64,000 bases of DNA from Sanderia malayensis (GCA_013076295.1 RQOL01000536.1:1-64000), one strand, 5' to 3'. Shown: positions 34,602-49,700, counted from the stretch's first letter. Made by a program: numbers and translations. The notes: generated by a model not told the origin, from the sequence alone.

Positions 34602-34710
34602 GAGAAATTGGTTGGTAGCTGGCTTATTTTAAGAGTGATTTATACCTCTGCTTTTCCGTAGCGATATGAAATAGAGCACAGGGAAGCAAGGGGATTATGT
34701 AGTGAGACTA
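34602..34710 (-). repeat. Right TIR of element 1
   Basis: Inverted partner of 22216-22325. Its outer end is 40 bp from the UBR4 ATG, so it now forms the UBR4 promoter-proximal or 5' UTR sequence. Confidence 0.9.
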
Positions 34711-34719
34711 TTGAGAACT
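34711..34719. repeat. Right 9-bp target duplication of element 1
   Basis: TTGAGAACT, identical to 22207-22215. Confidence 0.9.
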
Positions 34720-34750
34720 GGGCTGGGAGAAGAAAGAAACTCCGAGAAAT

Positions 34751-37700
34751 ATGGCGGACGAGGAAGGCAGTCATCCTTCCATCCTCACTGCCAGTGAAAA
34801 TGTTCTGAGTTGTAAAATTAGTCAGCTTTTACGAGTTGATAATGAGACATCAGAATATGGTAAAGACATTGATGCAGATGCTCTTCAAGTACTGTGTAGC
34901 TTCATAGTGGAAAGGTAAAAGCAAGCATTCTATGATTTCTTGACTGCGGCCTCTCTTCTCTTCTCAGTTAGCAGATGCAGAAGCACATGAACTAAAATAG
35001 CCGACGATTGGTCTATAAGAAATTGAATCCCATGCATGATTGTTTGCATAACTGGCGAAATATTTCGATTTTTTCAAGAATTTAAATAGTCACCTATTGC
35101 CGCGAGGTTGGGGGCATGCATGTGGTAAGATCACTGCAGTGCAAGCAAAGCAGTGTGGCATCGGCAAGGAGGGGGCGCCCCGCCCCCAATGTATTTCACA
35201 GCCTGTATTAATGTTATATTGCGTGTTTGTTCCGTTATAATTCTTTAATAACCTTATCCTCCAAATTTTGTTTTGACTTTTTGCCCCCTCTTCAAAATTG
35301 TTACTGGCAAAGTACCATTAACTGCAAATAAACATTTGTCAATGCTATTAAGTTGTTTTTTCACACTCATGCTTTTTATGGATTCCTTTTCAGAAAAGAA
35401 GATATCCTTGCATGTGATGCTGATGATGAAGAGTATTTCTCAGTGTTTATTGCAGTAATTGGGCACAAAATTAGGGAGCTGTTTGATACTTGTAAGCTTT
35501 ATAAAAATCAATGGAAATATGCTATACCAAATTGTGAAGTGAACCCCAAACTACTTTTTATGTTAAACTTTTACCAAGCCAAAGGTAAATTCTGCCTGGA
35601 AGCAGCTCATAAAACAGAATGATTCATTTGCTATTTGGGAAGTTCATTATGGAGATTGTAATGCTTTTTAAGTGTACAGCTGTACAACAGTTTTTAAGCA
35701 GTTTTCCATTTCTTTATTATTATGTGTACTCACCATTTACTACTTTACTTGTCTTATCCAACAAATGGTAAATTAAAATCATGCCATTTTGCAAATAAGA
35801 CCTCATTTAGGATTGGGCATGTCATGCTCTGGAGGCTGGAGCATATGTTGCCTGCCACGACTTTCGGGTGTTGGACCAAAGAGATCGATTAAGAAAACAG
35901 CTTATCAACTTTCAAACAACATGAAAAATAACTTAAAAACTCTCGAAGAATATCAGCAAGCGAATATTAGAATCCTAACATTGACCACGCGGACCAGACA
36001 CCATGGGCTGTTACCAGACTCCCTATCTGACTGCGCAGCGGCACCATGCCCAAGAGCCTGATAATTGGGTGTAGGCCTTTGTATGGGGGGTGTGGAATTA
36101 CCACAAAATACAAAAAAAGTTAAATTTATCAAAAGTTTAGCATTCTTCACACATATATTGTTCAATTGTCACTTAATTGTTTATTTAACAAGAGTTTTGG
36201 TAGATGAATGCACACATTATGATGTTTGCTTCAACCATTTAAATTAGCTATCACTAAGTAATAGCTCTCAATAACAATGGCATGAAATAAAAGATGTCTA
36301 AAAATACTTGCAGTATATGCTGTTATTTTGCAACGTTATTGTCATGCAATTTCAATTGTCTTTGTAGGTGAAGCATTTGCAGATATAACTCTGAAAGCCA
36401 CTGATGTGATAATTCACTTTTGTCTGAACAGAATTAAACATGAAAGAGAAAAGTCATTTATTTCACAGGTAATTTTGGATTTTCTATTTTGTCTTAGCAA
36501 ATGAGTCTTTTCTCAAAGGTCACTTTGGAACTTTATATTTGCTTAAGGAATAATCCATGCATATGTTCTTTCTAATGCTATTTTACAAAACATTGCACAC
36601 AAAGCAATGTTTTGTTGTGAAAAATATTCATTGTTTGCAAAAACATCTGTATTGCATGTGATGGAAATAGGAAATAGTGTGCAAGAAAGAGTTTTGGCTT
36701 CTGTGATTATCTTGGAGATCAAATGTATTTGGTATTTGTCTTTGTTATTTCACTTTATTTCCATTTCAGCTTATGTATGTCAAGGTTTTGGATATTATCT
36801 ACAATGGACAGGAATGCACAGAGACATCTGAATTAAAGCCATTTGAAAAGGCCCTCAAGAACATTCCCATGCCTCAGTCAATGAAGGATTACAATTTTGA
36901 AATTGGAACTCAAAGCAGTCAGTTTGGCTTGATATTTGCATCTTGTCTAAAACAAGTGAAACACGAACTCAGGTAAAATTATACATTGTTTGTTAATACG
37001 ATGAAAGAAATTGATTGGAAAATTGAGTTATGAGCAGTTGCAACATTTTGAAATGAGACCATGTTGTTTTGACCTCAGATCCAAACTGGCTCTTGACAGG
37101 GTTATAGGAGTAATTGATCCTATTGAATCAGTCCCCACTTTGGAAATTAAATTATAAGTAAGCCATCATCATTAAGCCATTATAAGTAAGCAAAAAGCCC
37201 CTACTAACTCTTAATAGATCTGCCTTTCATTCTATTTTGGATATGATTGAATTTTATGTTTATATGCTGATATATGCCTGGACTTTGCACTATTTTAAGG
37301 GAATTTCAACTGGTAGCCACCTTTTTCAAACAGCCAATCTTTTGTGGCCTTTTGGTAAATGGGTTAAAAAGGTTTCACTTTACTTTGTTGTACAAACTGA
37401 TTTGTCATTTTAAAAGCGATTTGTATTGTGAGTTTCAGATACTTGGTAATAGTGATCTTCCTTCCAACTTTTTATCAGCCCCGATAAAAGGCGTGGCAAA
37501 TTAGTAATTTCCCAGGGGGTAAATCCAGGAGCTATGATATGTCTAGTACATCTGGTACTTGACATATCATGTATCACTCAGTACTGTTTTTTGTTGATTT
37601 TCAGCTTGAAGCAAGCAAGACCATCGTCTGATTGGCCTGAACAGTTCAAAAGCAAATGCAGTCAAAGCTTGCGTAGATTTGGTGCTGGGCCAACATTGCT

Positions 37701-40700
37701 GGAATTTGCATTGCATCTGCCATTCCTTTCACTTTTCAATTGCTACTTTGAAAAGAAATTGTCACCAGAAGAGAAGATCAAGCCACAAGTATCTACAAAT
37801 AGGTATGCAGATCGCCAAGCAAGTTTATATTATGCTGTAGGGCTGGGTGAAAACCAGACATTTTTGTAACTGTCATGTAGTTCTGTTCTTATGCGAGTCA
37901 GTTGATTTTAAAGGCATTTTATGTATACCATATGGGTAAGTATCCAGTGAAGTCCATTTGAGATCTTCTCCATGTACCTGTTGACAAATACACTTCAACA
38001 TTTTTCTTACAGCATTGAACAATTTTCCGAAGAACTCTCCGCAGTTAACCGTATAGCTGGATTGCAAAACGTAATTACCTTGAACCGTGAACAGCTCCTA
38101 ATCCTGACTGAAGTAGTGCGCGGGAGCTTGAAGGCCGCCTTTTTCATTGCAATTGGCTGCTACGAGGTACCTGATGCCAACTATAACGAAGATTCTTGTA
38201 GGAAATTTGCATGGAGAGCCACAGAATCTTGTGTAAGTTGATTTTTTCGTATTATTCAAGGTAGGATTACACGATTAGATTTTTTTGGAAAAGCAGATAC
38301 ATCGTATAATCCAGTTAAATTGTGATGGATTGCAGATGCGTGCGAATAAGCAATTTCTTCGAGTTATTTGTGCCTCGAACTATCGAAGGCTTGAAGCATG
38401 CATAGCTATAAGGCGAGCTTGAGCCAAAGGTTTCCATGTCTACGCAGACTCATTAACACCTTTTAAACGAGAAGCAACATTTGATACCTCCTAGATTTAG
38501 TTATTATTATTATTTTCAAATCAATGAATGCCAGCGTATGATATACTTATAATAGCATGAAGCTTTAACCTTTTAAATTTGGTTTAGAACTGCGAGGCAA
38601 TGTTATCATTTGCCATTCTTTAAACAATCTTTGTTATTGTCAATGTAACAATAATAGGTAAACGTATATGTATATTTTGTGCACATGTTACGTTATTGAT
38701 TAAAGGCGAATTCCTCTCTTGTAGCTTTCGATCTTCCGAACTGCGCTACTTAATTTGGACGCATCGTCTCAATTCGGTTGTTCTGTTTGCCAAAACCTTC
38801 AAGCGATTGCAATTGATAACATTCTTGTTGGATTTGATTTGGCCCTTCAAGGGGCAGCTAACACTGACGATGCCGCAGAGCAAGCCAATGAGGCACGCAG
38901 AAAATGGAAATGGTAAGTTTATCATAGGCATTATTTATTGCGGTATGAAAATGAAATATCCGAAATGCGAGTGAGTCAACGAGTTAATTTAAAATGGAGC
39001 TACGAGGCACTGAAATTGGAAAGGAAGCCAACAAGTTTATGTAGTTAATTGTGCTCTGAAGCTGTTCACCAAGTAACTAGGTATTCAGTTCGTTATGCAT
39101 GAAGTTTATTATATGGGGTGCGCGCTATATCGAAATTCCACTGTTTGCTAGGTCAACACGAGCTCTAAGTAGTGTAAAGCCGTATCAATCATTTAGAGTT
39201 AGTTGAGAAATAGGACTTTTAATATTGATTTGCTGTTTGCAATGCCTGGCAGATGTGTCTGAAACTATAGTCAGAATTTGAGCTTTAAACTTTATGAAGA
39301 ACATCTTGGAGTTTGCTAAGCGAAGCCTGAGATTAACAATAAATTTCATACGTCATTAATTCTGTCTACCAACTTTATTCGCATTGTTTTCATGTGAATA
39401 GACAATATTCGATATACTCAATTGTGATGAAATTATATTGCATTGTTTATATTGTAATAATTGTAACCTGTTGAACTTGTCTCTTGACTCCAATGTGAAC
39501 TTTTGCATATTTTTTATTCATCAGGTTTTCTGGCCTGAACATCATGCTGGTAACGATGGCTTCTAAGCTTGTGATGCTTATATCAACATTATCAGACAAC
39601 CTTTGTCTTGAAGATGAACCAACGACTGAACAGATTGAACAAGATGTAATTAAAGGTGATTTGTTGGTCGATAGAAATTACTCTGCTTGGCATCGAAGCA
39701 AGTGGCTTTTGACCAAGAATAATATACCTTTGCAATTGTGGAAGCTTTTCTGTGCTTCTTACTCAATGGTAAGTTAAATAATGATCCGAATAGCATTAAC
39801 ATGTAGGCACTTTTTTAATATTTGGGTGCACTTTATCGTCATTGAAAACGTTTATTATTTTGGTCACAGAAATTCATAGGAATAGAAGTTGAATGCGTGT
39901 CATTCAGGGCCGGTTCCAGGAAATTTTCTTCGGCGGGTGTAAGCTCTTATGTACCGAGTAATTTAAAAAAAAAACAATACCACAAAACCATATATGTAAA
40001 TTTTCGTAACATAATTTTACCGACCAAAAGTCGAACTTTACCGAGTAAATCGCCAAACTCAATTCTTTGGGGGTGTCACACCCCCACCCCCCCATGGAAC
40101 CGGCCCTGGTGTCATTGTTTTGTTGATTATTTCAGGCTAACAGCGTCAAGTCTTTGAAAACGGCCTTACCAGTACAGGAAACCGAAGAATACCAAACCGA
40201 TGCAAACGAGACTGCTAAGATGCATAGCGAGGAAAATAGCGAAGGTAAAAAGTGGCAACTTGAATGGTTTGGCTCAACCTCGAACCCAGGGCCCTTCCAG
40301 CTTCGCTGACATGGCCCTGGTACCTACCTCGCAATAATGGGCTGTGATTGGCTAACCAATTAACAATAGAAATTGCATAAGTTAGTGACCCGGGGAATTT
40401 CAAGAATTAATTTTCATGAAAGGCAAGGAAAATGTGCCGACAATGTGAGAGAAAACGTGACCCTGCATTGTGGTTATTTACTATGCTTCACGAGTAAAAC
40501 CCTAACAAGAATTTTTAAAACTTTTCGATGATGACAGGAGAAAATTATAAACAGGTGATAGCTTCATTTCTTTTTTTGAATCCGAGATATTTTCAAATTT
40601 ACTTCGGCCTGTCTGCAGCGCCTAGGCCCAGCAAAAACGTATGATTTTGGACTGATTTGTTGTTAATTTTGAGGCTTAAAGTTTTGAAAATTATTATTAA

Positions 40701-43700
40701 CATCAAGTTTAAAGCTATATATAAATTGTACGTTTAATTCAGGCATTATTTTGCTTTTTACACGTCTGAAAACAAATAGTTCGGGGGCATAGGTGAAGGT
40801 CAATTTTGCTCAACATAAATAATTATTGTACTTCTCCAAAATGAAAGTTTGCTTTGTCAATTTATGAAATTCAGTTTCAAACACTTTTGATAAATATCCT
40901 TTCCGGTCTAATCTTCAACTTGAAATGTTATTTTTAATTATGTGAATTTACACGCACCTGTTGCTCAAAAATTACGATTGAATTCGGATAAAACCGATAT
41001 AATCATTTCCAATTTTCGTGTGTTTTGATTTTTGATAAAAAATTCGCACAGCAATATGCTCGGAGGAATTCAGGAATTAAAAAAAGGACTCTCTGACAAA
41101 CATTAATCCCAAATAATTCCAAAATTGTCACAGAAAACGAAATTGCAGACGAAACAAAATGGCGTGGAGGCACGAGCGACGCTAATTATGTTATAATTAC
41201 CCTGATATTTGAACTTCATGTATGTTTTTGCATAATTACATGGAATAAATTCCCAACAAATCTGGAGGTAGGTACCAGGGCCATGTCAGCGAAGCTGGAA
41301 GGGCCCTGGGTTCGAGGTTGGGTTTGGCTTTATTCGATTGGTGAAGTCGAGGCTACTTATAAGGGGCTTTTAGGCTTGGCTGTACAACAAAATGCAGAAG
41401 TCAATGACAGTCTGTGTAGAAATGATTTTATTTTGCTGTTTTAGAAGAGGGCTCTTTACTTGGCAAATGGCTGGAAAACATATTGTCAGAGTCGATAAAG
41501 TTGAGGCCAGAGAATAAGGAGGTGAAAGGAGAAGAAAGCAAATCAGAATCTGCCTACAGCCAGTCATTTGATATTGTAAGTTTAAGCATAGTTTTTTATT
41601 ACCACATTTTGTTATATCTAACTTCAAATGCTTACTTATAACCACGTCTTGACTGCTCCCTCCCTTGCTCCATCCATGCTTTCGTTAACTTGGACAAATT
41701 TTTATTTATCCAATGACATCCCATTCATATTTCATGCATGCCATGAAGTAAATATGTAGGTTGTATATATGTGCTTTTTGTCCGCAGTTTGTCTTGTTGG
41801 CGAACAGCTTGCTAGATCTCTGTGTAAAGCTCTTTCCGACCTTGATAAAGTATAACCTTGGAGATGTTGTGAAGAAGAATTTCGGAAAAGATGGAATCGA
41901 GTCACTGGCCAAAATGATCGTAGAAATTGATAAAACCGCCGAAGATCTTGGCTCAAAAGAGGATCTTATCTATTACATGTTCAGCTTCATTACAATGCTG
42001 CAATCATCGGAAATAATCAACGGTGAAAAGCTGGTATGCCTTTGATGATTTTTATGATATTGTATCTTTGATATTCCGAAGTTTTTCTTCCACGTATCAC
42101 AAACCTCCCAATGTCTGCGTAAATTGTTTCATCGCAATTTAGTTGTGCGAATTCTCAGTAACTAAATGTAGTTGGGCTGTCTTAAAAGGTTATATTAAGA
42201 TACAATTTTAACATGTCTTGCATCATTGGAAAGGCTCTTGTACTATTATAATATTTTCATCACTTTTTGATTGTTTTTTTCTATAGGAGCAACTTCTCAC
42301 AGAGTTGGGGCTTTGCGCGACCACTGATGGCAGTAAATGGCCTTTATACATACCGAAATTGTCATTGTCATTGTTCGGTAGACTGGCATTGTCGGAGCAA
42401 GAACGCTGCTTGCGTGATGAGCTTGATAGTGCAGACACCCCGAGGGTTATCAATGCATGGGAGATGCTGATAGACAGACTTGTTTCACAGGATGAAGCAG
42501 TGCTGGCTCATACACTCACGCATGGTAAGTTGCCGTCGCAGTAATTTTTTTACCGCTGTCGGATTTGAAGCATTATCGTTGTTCCTCTGTTGAGCCTTGA
42601 AAAAATTCGCTGAGCACGTATTCCAAGTTCGCAAAATGCCAAGGAAGTACGACGTTTGGTGTAGTTACAGAATCAATTAGGTCCATTACTTTAGATGGTT
42701 TATTTACTTGTATTATGAACCATTCTTTGTGGGGGGGGGGAGGTTAAAGTTTGTTTAATACATTTTATAGGGTTGTTAATTTCGGATGGGTGGTTAGAAA
42801 AGGGTGGATGCTAATTAGAGATAATGCTGGAGTTGCTCCACTTTACGAGATTTTTCATAAATCAGGAAGTCATTGTAACGTGTTCCATTGTTCATTAACT
42901 AGATTAAATTTGTCAGACAGGGCAACTGAAATATGCTTTCTGCAACATACATGTTTTTCTGTTGTAGATCTCAATGTTGAGCATTTGCAATTAATGGCCT
43001 TGCTATATGTGAATCTTTCAAAAGAAACCAAGGCAAAATTGGTGCGAAAATGTTTTGCTGGACTCAAAGGAATTGGAGGGCCGCTGCTTGGCTCACGCTT
43101 GGTACTAATTGCCGATTTCATGATTCGCGGATTCACAGAAGTACCAGAACAACTTTTTCATCAGGTATCCAGTTGCGTTTGTAAAGAACGTTTCTGATTT
43201 CCCTTAAGATTTATGTATAAACGAATCCTGATAACTCGTGAAGCCAGGTGAACAAGATATATCGAATGTTAGATCTGAGGCATGGGTCAAACTTAACGTA
43301 AAGCAAGACAACCTAACATCAGGGGAGATAGATACATGGATGATTTTGAAGTCAACTTACCGACAACTTTCTCGTCTATGTTGATATTTCTCTTGTTCTT
43401 AACGTAAGTTCCATATGGATCTCTTTTCAGGTTGTAAAAAATATCCTGAGCATTCCAATGCAAAAGTGGGAGGGAGCATCGACGACTGATTTTATCAGCT
43501 GCACTTTCAAAGAGGAAGAAATATACCGAAATCTTACGAAGAAGTTAAACCTCACCAACCCACAGATGTTATCTATGCAAATGCAGCCTCGTTTCTATGA
43601 GCTGCTTCCTGAGAACTTCTGCAAGCGGCCATCACACGCAACGGTAAGCGGATATTCTGCATCGAGGTAGAGGATTCCCAGTTTTATGAAAGAAATAGTT

Positions 43701-46700
43701 TAAGCTATCTCTTCCACCCACCATACTGATTTTTCTTCAGACGAACACTGTCTTTGCTATGCTATTCACGTAGATGCACACGATATGATTCCCGGGTGCC
43801 TGTTATTTAAATGTATTGAATCACTGCTTCTTTGTTACGTGTCATGCACAAGGGCGTCGACGGCCGTTTTTTTGCAAACTACTAGATAATATAAATAGCG
43901 ACAGTAAGTCTGTCAAGCACACTGTTTGCTCTATAGTTCCAAGTAATAACTCTTTTTTCTTGCCACATGTGTTTATATCCCTTGTATAAGTTACTATGCA
44001 TATACTAAGGCAAGTTCCTTCATGCATTGATGGGTTTCTCCGAAGGATACGCCATAATGATATCGCTTCGGGGATACTTTCAATACAGGCTTCATGCCAC
44101 AATAACGGCGCAACGCAGACTGATGACTTTTGAAACCTAAATTGTGTTTTGTATTGTTTCCGTCAGGTTTTACAAGCTTTGACCGATGCAAGCGACATTA
44201 CAAGTGATTCTTACAAGCAGTTTTATACTACGTTTCTTGCACTTTGCTGTGACATGTTGTCCTTCATTGAGTTGCATCAAGCGAAGGATGAGGAAATAAT
44301 CGAAGTCATGGGAGCTCGAAGCAGCTTTTTGCATCTCTGGAAATTTTTACTCTGTCTGCCTACACCTTTGTCGCTTCTGAATGAAATTGTGAATCCTAAA
44401 AAGGTTGTTACTCGCTGACACTTCATTTCGTTATCTAGGTTAATTAAAACCTATGCATTATCGTATGCATCTGACTACTTAATGTTACCGATACCGATCT
44501 TCATTGTTGCAGGTATTGGAATCTCCTGAGTTGTTGCTGTTTTTTTTACGTGTGATGCCATTCATGTTTGTCAAAGTAAACATTTCCAGACAGGATCTTG
44601 TTAAGGTAAAAATGTTTTGCCAATTGTTTAATCAATGCAGTGGAGTGGATTTGATATTGCATGTCTTTATACCTTTAAGCATATCTGGAATGTATGAAAC
44701 ACGAAACACCTTGTTTCTTTAGACTTTACTGTCTATTGTTATAATATTCAGATGTTTTTAAGTGGATGGCCTTTTACCAACGTGATTTGTGAACCGTGCT
44801 TATGCGATTCTGTTCAACCCATGAATGATTTCTTTTGCCATCATGAAAAATATTTTTATCATTAATTGTTGCAACGTGTGTTGAGGAGAGGTTCAAAATA
44901 TTCCCACTTACTCTATTGATATATTCGGTTTTGCGAAATAGAAAAATTACTAGGAACTTCAGATGACCTTGTAGACTAGTTATTCTCTCTTGATTATTAA
45001 ATTTTTACCTTGCATTAATGCCAGGCATTTTTTCATTTAGGAACTCTTAATTTTTGATGAACTCATAACAGAAGAAGCGACATCGATAATCAACGAAGTG
45101 ATGGAGGAATGCTGCAAAACATCTTACATATGCGAGCTTGCATCTTGTTTCGAACCAACCGAGACGGTAAAGAACTGGTCGCATCTGCTGCTATCTGATG
45201 GAATAACATCGTTTATCCTTGTCATGTTGGAAAGGTTTGTCATGGACAAAGAAGAGCAAGAACATGACAATTTGAATATCGGCAAATTGGCTTCCGTCAT
45301 ACTAAAAAACATTGCCTTGTGTCATCAGAAGATTAAGTAAGTTTCAGTTGCCTGTTTGTGTATCTTTTTTATGCAAGTTTATGACTTTGCTTTAATGGCG
45401 TATTCTTTGCAATGAAAATTGTAACCCATTGCACAAGGATATTGCTACCCTTACCCCCACTGCCAAACACGCCATAAATACACTCATTTTTTACATGAAG
45501 CTCATTTATAAGAAGCTCAGTACTGACACCAATTTTTGTTAAGAAGCTCTTGATGCACAAACAAAAATCGTCAAGACATTTTTCTGGCTTTTAGAATGTT
45601 AAATATTGATGATAATATTGAAAAATATTTACCTACCTTCAATGTGTTGGTCCTTCAATAAGAAACTTTCAGTAGAAAATTTTGCGAGAAATGAAGAAAC
45701 TTTTTATTTTGGTACCGACAAAATCTTAAAAAGTATTGAGTGTATACCAGTGCACAACTCTTTGATAGCTATATAAGTTCATATGACGAAGCATAAGAGC
45801 GAACGGCATGTCTTTCAGTTGTAGTCACATTTTTGTACTTTTTTAGGCTGGCGATAATTTCTCAGCAAAAAGAACCAGTAAGCGATGATATTCTGGGCAT
45901 CTATGCCAAGATAATTGATGTGCGTGTTTCACATTTGGTCAAGGATGTCGTAGAAATTGACTTCACTAATGGTATGGTGTCTTTATGATTTACACTATTC
46001 ATGTTTTTTAGCTTCACCGTTAGATAATTAGCCACTTCATGCTGATAGTATCACGGTGTCTGCTCATTGAATCGTCATTGTGGCGTACTTCTATGATAGA
46101 ACGACGGTTTATGCTTACTTTCCAAGACGCTCTGTGTACTCTTAAGGCTGTTCATATATGCTTACCATGGTCGTATTAAGAAGGTTCGTCCATACTGCAT
46201 ACTTTAACAGTCTTTTCATTTTGTGCCAGGTTTGCCGTGTGAAATCAGAGAGGCCACTGAGAGATGGAAAGATATTTTATTGACACAATTTCCCGTTCCG
46301 AAACCAAAGACTGAAGATTGCAAGGGGCTGGAGAATTTTGAATTTGCATCCTTTATTGATGGCCTACTTGCTGCTCATGTAACTGTGTTCGCGACTGGTA
46401 CGTGTCTGTTTCACTTATACGAGAGAGAGAGAGAGGAAGCTTGAAATCTTTGTTACATTATTGCATTAGTTTCAGGCGATTTGTGTGTAATTTGCTATAT
46501 TTTTCAATTGCTTGAAGGTAAATCGTTTCCTGGTGTTGCCTGCACATTGAAACACCTATTGAAATCATTGGTTGATCTGTTCCAAGTTGTGCTTGATTGG
46601 CTGAAATCGCGATCATCAGATCAGTTTCAACTCATTCAAGTTGAAGTCATCACAGTGTTTATAAATTTGATAACGGACGTCACAGTAGACCATGTTTCAC

Positions 46701-49700
46701 AGACAGTCACTCATGTCCTTGAGACTGCAATTGGTGACGATGAAGCTGATAAAATGCAACAGATTCTCCATTCGCATCTTCTTTCGCTTTGCTTCTTTGT
46801 TGTTGAGGAAGAAATCATACACGAAGACAGGTTTGTTTTGTCATGAAGTCAATTTTACTATGTCGGTATTTTCTTTTGAGGCACACACACTTGCTATCTT
46901 TGCAGTGTGCTGTACTGTACACAAGGGGCCAATTGAATAGCTGGACTGCAGCCTTTCTTCTTGATGTTGCTAAACCTGCGATTCCTTTTTGGCAGTTGCT
47001 GTTTCTTTCATCCAAATTTTCTACACGAAAATTACATTTGAATCTAGCTAGAAAATTACATTTACAATTAACAGCTGAATAGTAGAATACTTTGATCCCT
47101 TCAACATTTTTCGGTCTTCCCTAATTTCAGCTTCGGGCCTAGTGTCCAGACCTTATTAACTCAAATTTTGTTTTTTCTAATTTGTCTTGATTTTGTTTGA
47201 TTTTTCTTGCTTCAATTGTATATTTAACTTCCTTTCACTAAATCATCTCTATTGTATTTTAGATTTGTTACTAATGAGCAGACAGTGTTGCAATGTTTAA
47301 GTTACATCGAAGCATCGTTGCAAAGATCAATCGATACCAGCTCTGCTGCTAGTTATTTTAGTTCAGAATACCATCTGAAGCTGGCATCAATATTGCTGTC
47401 TATACGACTTGAGAAGTTCAGCAAAAACTACGTATCCAAAGTTTTACAGATGTTTTCTAATGTGCTCGCATCGGGTGTGTATACCAAATATGTTCTCGTA
47501 AAGTTGATATACCACCTATGTAACATATGTTATTCACCTTTATGTACGAAGATCTAAGGCTGATATCGAGAGCCATTGAATGCTGTACTGAGAACATCGG
47601 ACATTACAATTGGTACAATGATAGTCATCAGGCAAAATGTCATAAAAAATGAACTGCTAATTTGTCCGTGAACTCAAAAATTAATCAGAAGTTCTTTTAC
47701 TAAGTACTTGGATTTGGCAAGTCTTCAAAGTTAATATGCAATAGGGCATTTTTTTGATTCACTCGTGAACTTGTACCCTGCAAATAAGTGATGATTATTG
47801 CAGCAAGCAGTTGTAGCCTTGTAGCTGCATTATTTCTGCTATCATTTTAGGCTGTTGTATTTGTATATGTTCTGTTATAAACATATCCCATTATTGTTTT
47901 CTCTTATCAGGTGACAATGCCCAGCGTGGAAGTGTTCGCCAAGCAATTGTGCATATATTTAGTCTGAGCTCTAGTGATCTTGAAGATTGGCTGTTCAGAG
48001 AAGTCATTTCTGATGTGGGCAGCGATTCATCGACCAATGGAAGCATCACATCTCTGCAAAAATTCGTCAACTGTGTTATCCAGGAGAAAACGTAAGTGCA
48101 CTATAATTGGTCTCATGTTTCCTGGCTGTGCTCTCAGACATTCATGCAACATTCATTCTGATGTATAATCATATCAATGTTTAAAATGCAATGTGAATGA
48201 GAAGCACACCTTGCACTGCATTCTACACGAATATGCTTTTGTTATGAACTAGAAAGACGCATCAAGCTTATCAATTAATCCAAACTCGCTAAAATTTGCT
48301 GTTACAATTTTTCATATTTGCTTTTTATCCTCTCACAAAGTAAGTAATTCACCACGACAGTGAATGGACTATAAAAGTCATTCTATTTAGAATATGCTTT
48401 AAAAAGTTGACAAAATGCTGCAGTTTAAACTTACATACATTTGTGAATACTTTACTGGTTGGTAGGTTTTCTAGATTGTTGTTGATGGTGCTAAATGAGA
48501 TGATACTTTGACAAGTATTTAGTATGGCCCGAATAGTTTGCATCTTGTTTTTTATTAATTTTTAATCGCAGCTTTCTCTGTCTTCTGTCCCATAGTAATT
48601 TGTTGGAAGTTTTGACGTCGGCAGGAAGTGTTTATGGCAAACTCATAAACAGACATATCAGTGCGCCAGCAGAATCGCAAAATACACCATACGAAGAGTT
48701 TATGGATATTTTAATCAGCCTTGCTTCTGCAATTGGTGCAAAAGGACATGTCACATTGTTGAAGTCAGTTTATTCCTGCTGGAGGCCCGTTGCGTAAGTT
48801 TTTCTTCTCAATACTCATGCACATCATTTACTAATTAACTGGTAAAGCCATACATCTTTCATTCTACCCCCTTTTGCATGGTTATACAGTAGCTAAGTTG
48901 CATTGTGCATACTATCATATGTATATGTATATTACTATTATGTATATTATGTATATTACTATTATTAACACTTTTAACGTTGGAATATCGAAATGTGAAA
49001 GATTTGTTCTACTGACTAGTCTTTTGGATCATTTTTTAGCTGTTTATAACTTTTCTGTAGGCGTAAGGCTTCCATAGCTTATAATCATTTAGTTTTATAA
49101 TCTCGTCCCCTGTGTGATGCAATAAAATGTTGCATATAGGAACCAATGGAATAAGAACCCCAGGGTGACATTTTTGCTCAAGACAATAGAAGAAACAATA
49201 GCCTATTGTTTGTTAGAAATAAGCTGGATGCAAGTTCTTATATGCGGGCTTTTACTTTTTTCAGTTTGATCGACCTTTGCGAAAACCTCGTTTTGGCTTC
49301 TTCAAACGAGTCATTATTGGACGAAGATCTGGTTTCGTGTGTTACTTCTCTCCTGAGATACATCGTCATGATTTTGACTGCTATAAAAAAATACCGTGCA
49401 AAAGATGGCAGCTCAGTTGGATTACAGATTACTGATACGGATTCCGAATCCCCCAGTAGAGATCGACACGATCACGATTTCGATGAAGATGTCAATAGTG
49501 AAGATGAAGACTCAGGTGATGAATCGGTAAGTATAGTTTACAATTAATCCTAAGCTACGAGATTGTTTGTTGATCTCGAATAGGTGATGTTGTACATGGA
49601 TGGCATGTTGACTGTTTTTATCTACATCACTTTTGAGGAATATTATATTGATTATTCCATATTCGTTCTGTCATACCTACGTTTGACACTAAAGGCTGCT

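Larger units (their letters stand above)
22216..34710. mobile_element. Element 1: 12.5-kb KDZ/Zisupton-type DNA transposon
   Basis: Both ends read TAGTCTCACTACATAATCCC inward and stay homologous for ~110 bp (22216-22325; 34602-34710), with a perfect 9-bp duplication TTGAGAACT outside. Inside are two convergent spliced genes: a KDZ-type transposase (22463-26595, plus) and a PHD-like protein (33940-31246, minus), separated by 4.7 kb of non-coding DNA with nested hAT and pogo-like insertions and telomere-type repeats. KDZ (Kyakuja-Dileera-Zisupton) elements encode large DDE transposases with Cys-rich N-terminal regions; the exact clade is not determined here. Nested insertions show the copy is not brand new, but the intact duplication shows its ends are preserved. 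It separates UBR4 from its ancestral upstream sequence. Confidence 0.88.

Noticed and set aside
35789..36061. 90-codon ORF in UBR4 intron 2
   Set aside because: Not needed by the phase-consistent exon chain and not similar to UBR4; likely repeat sequence or chance.
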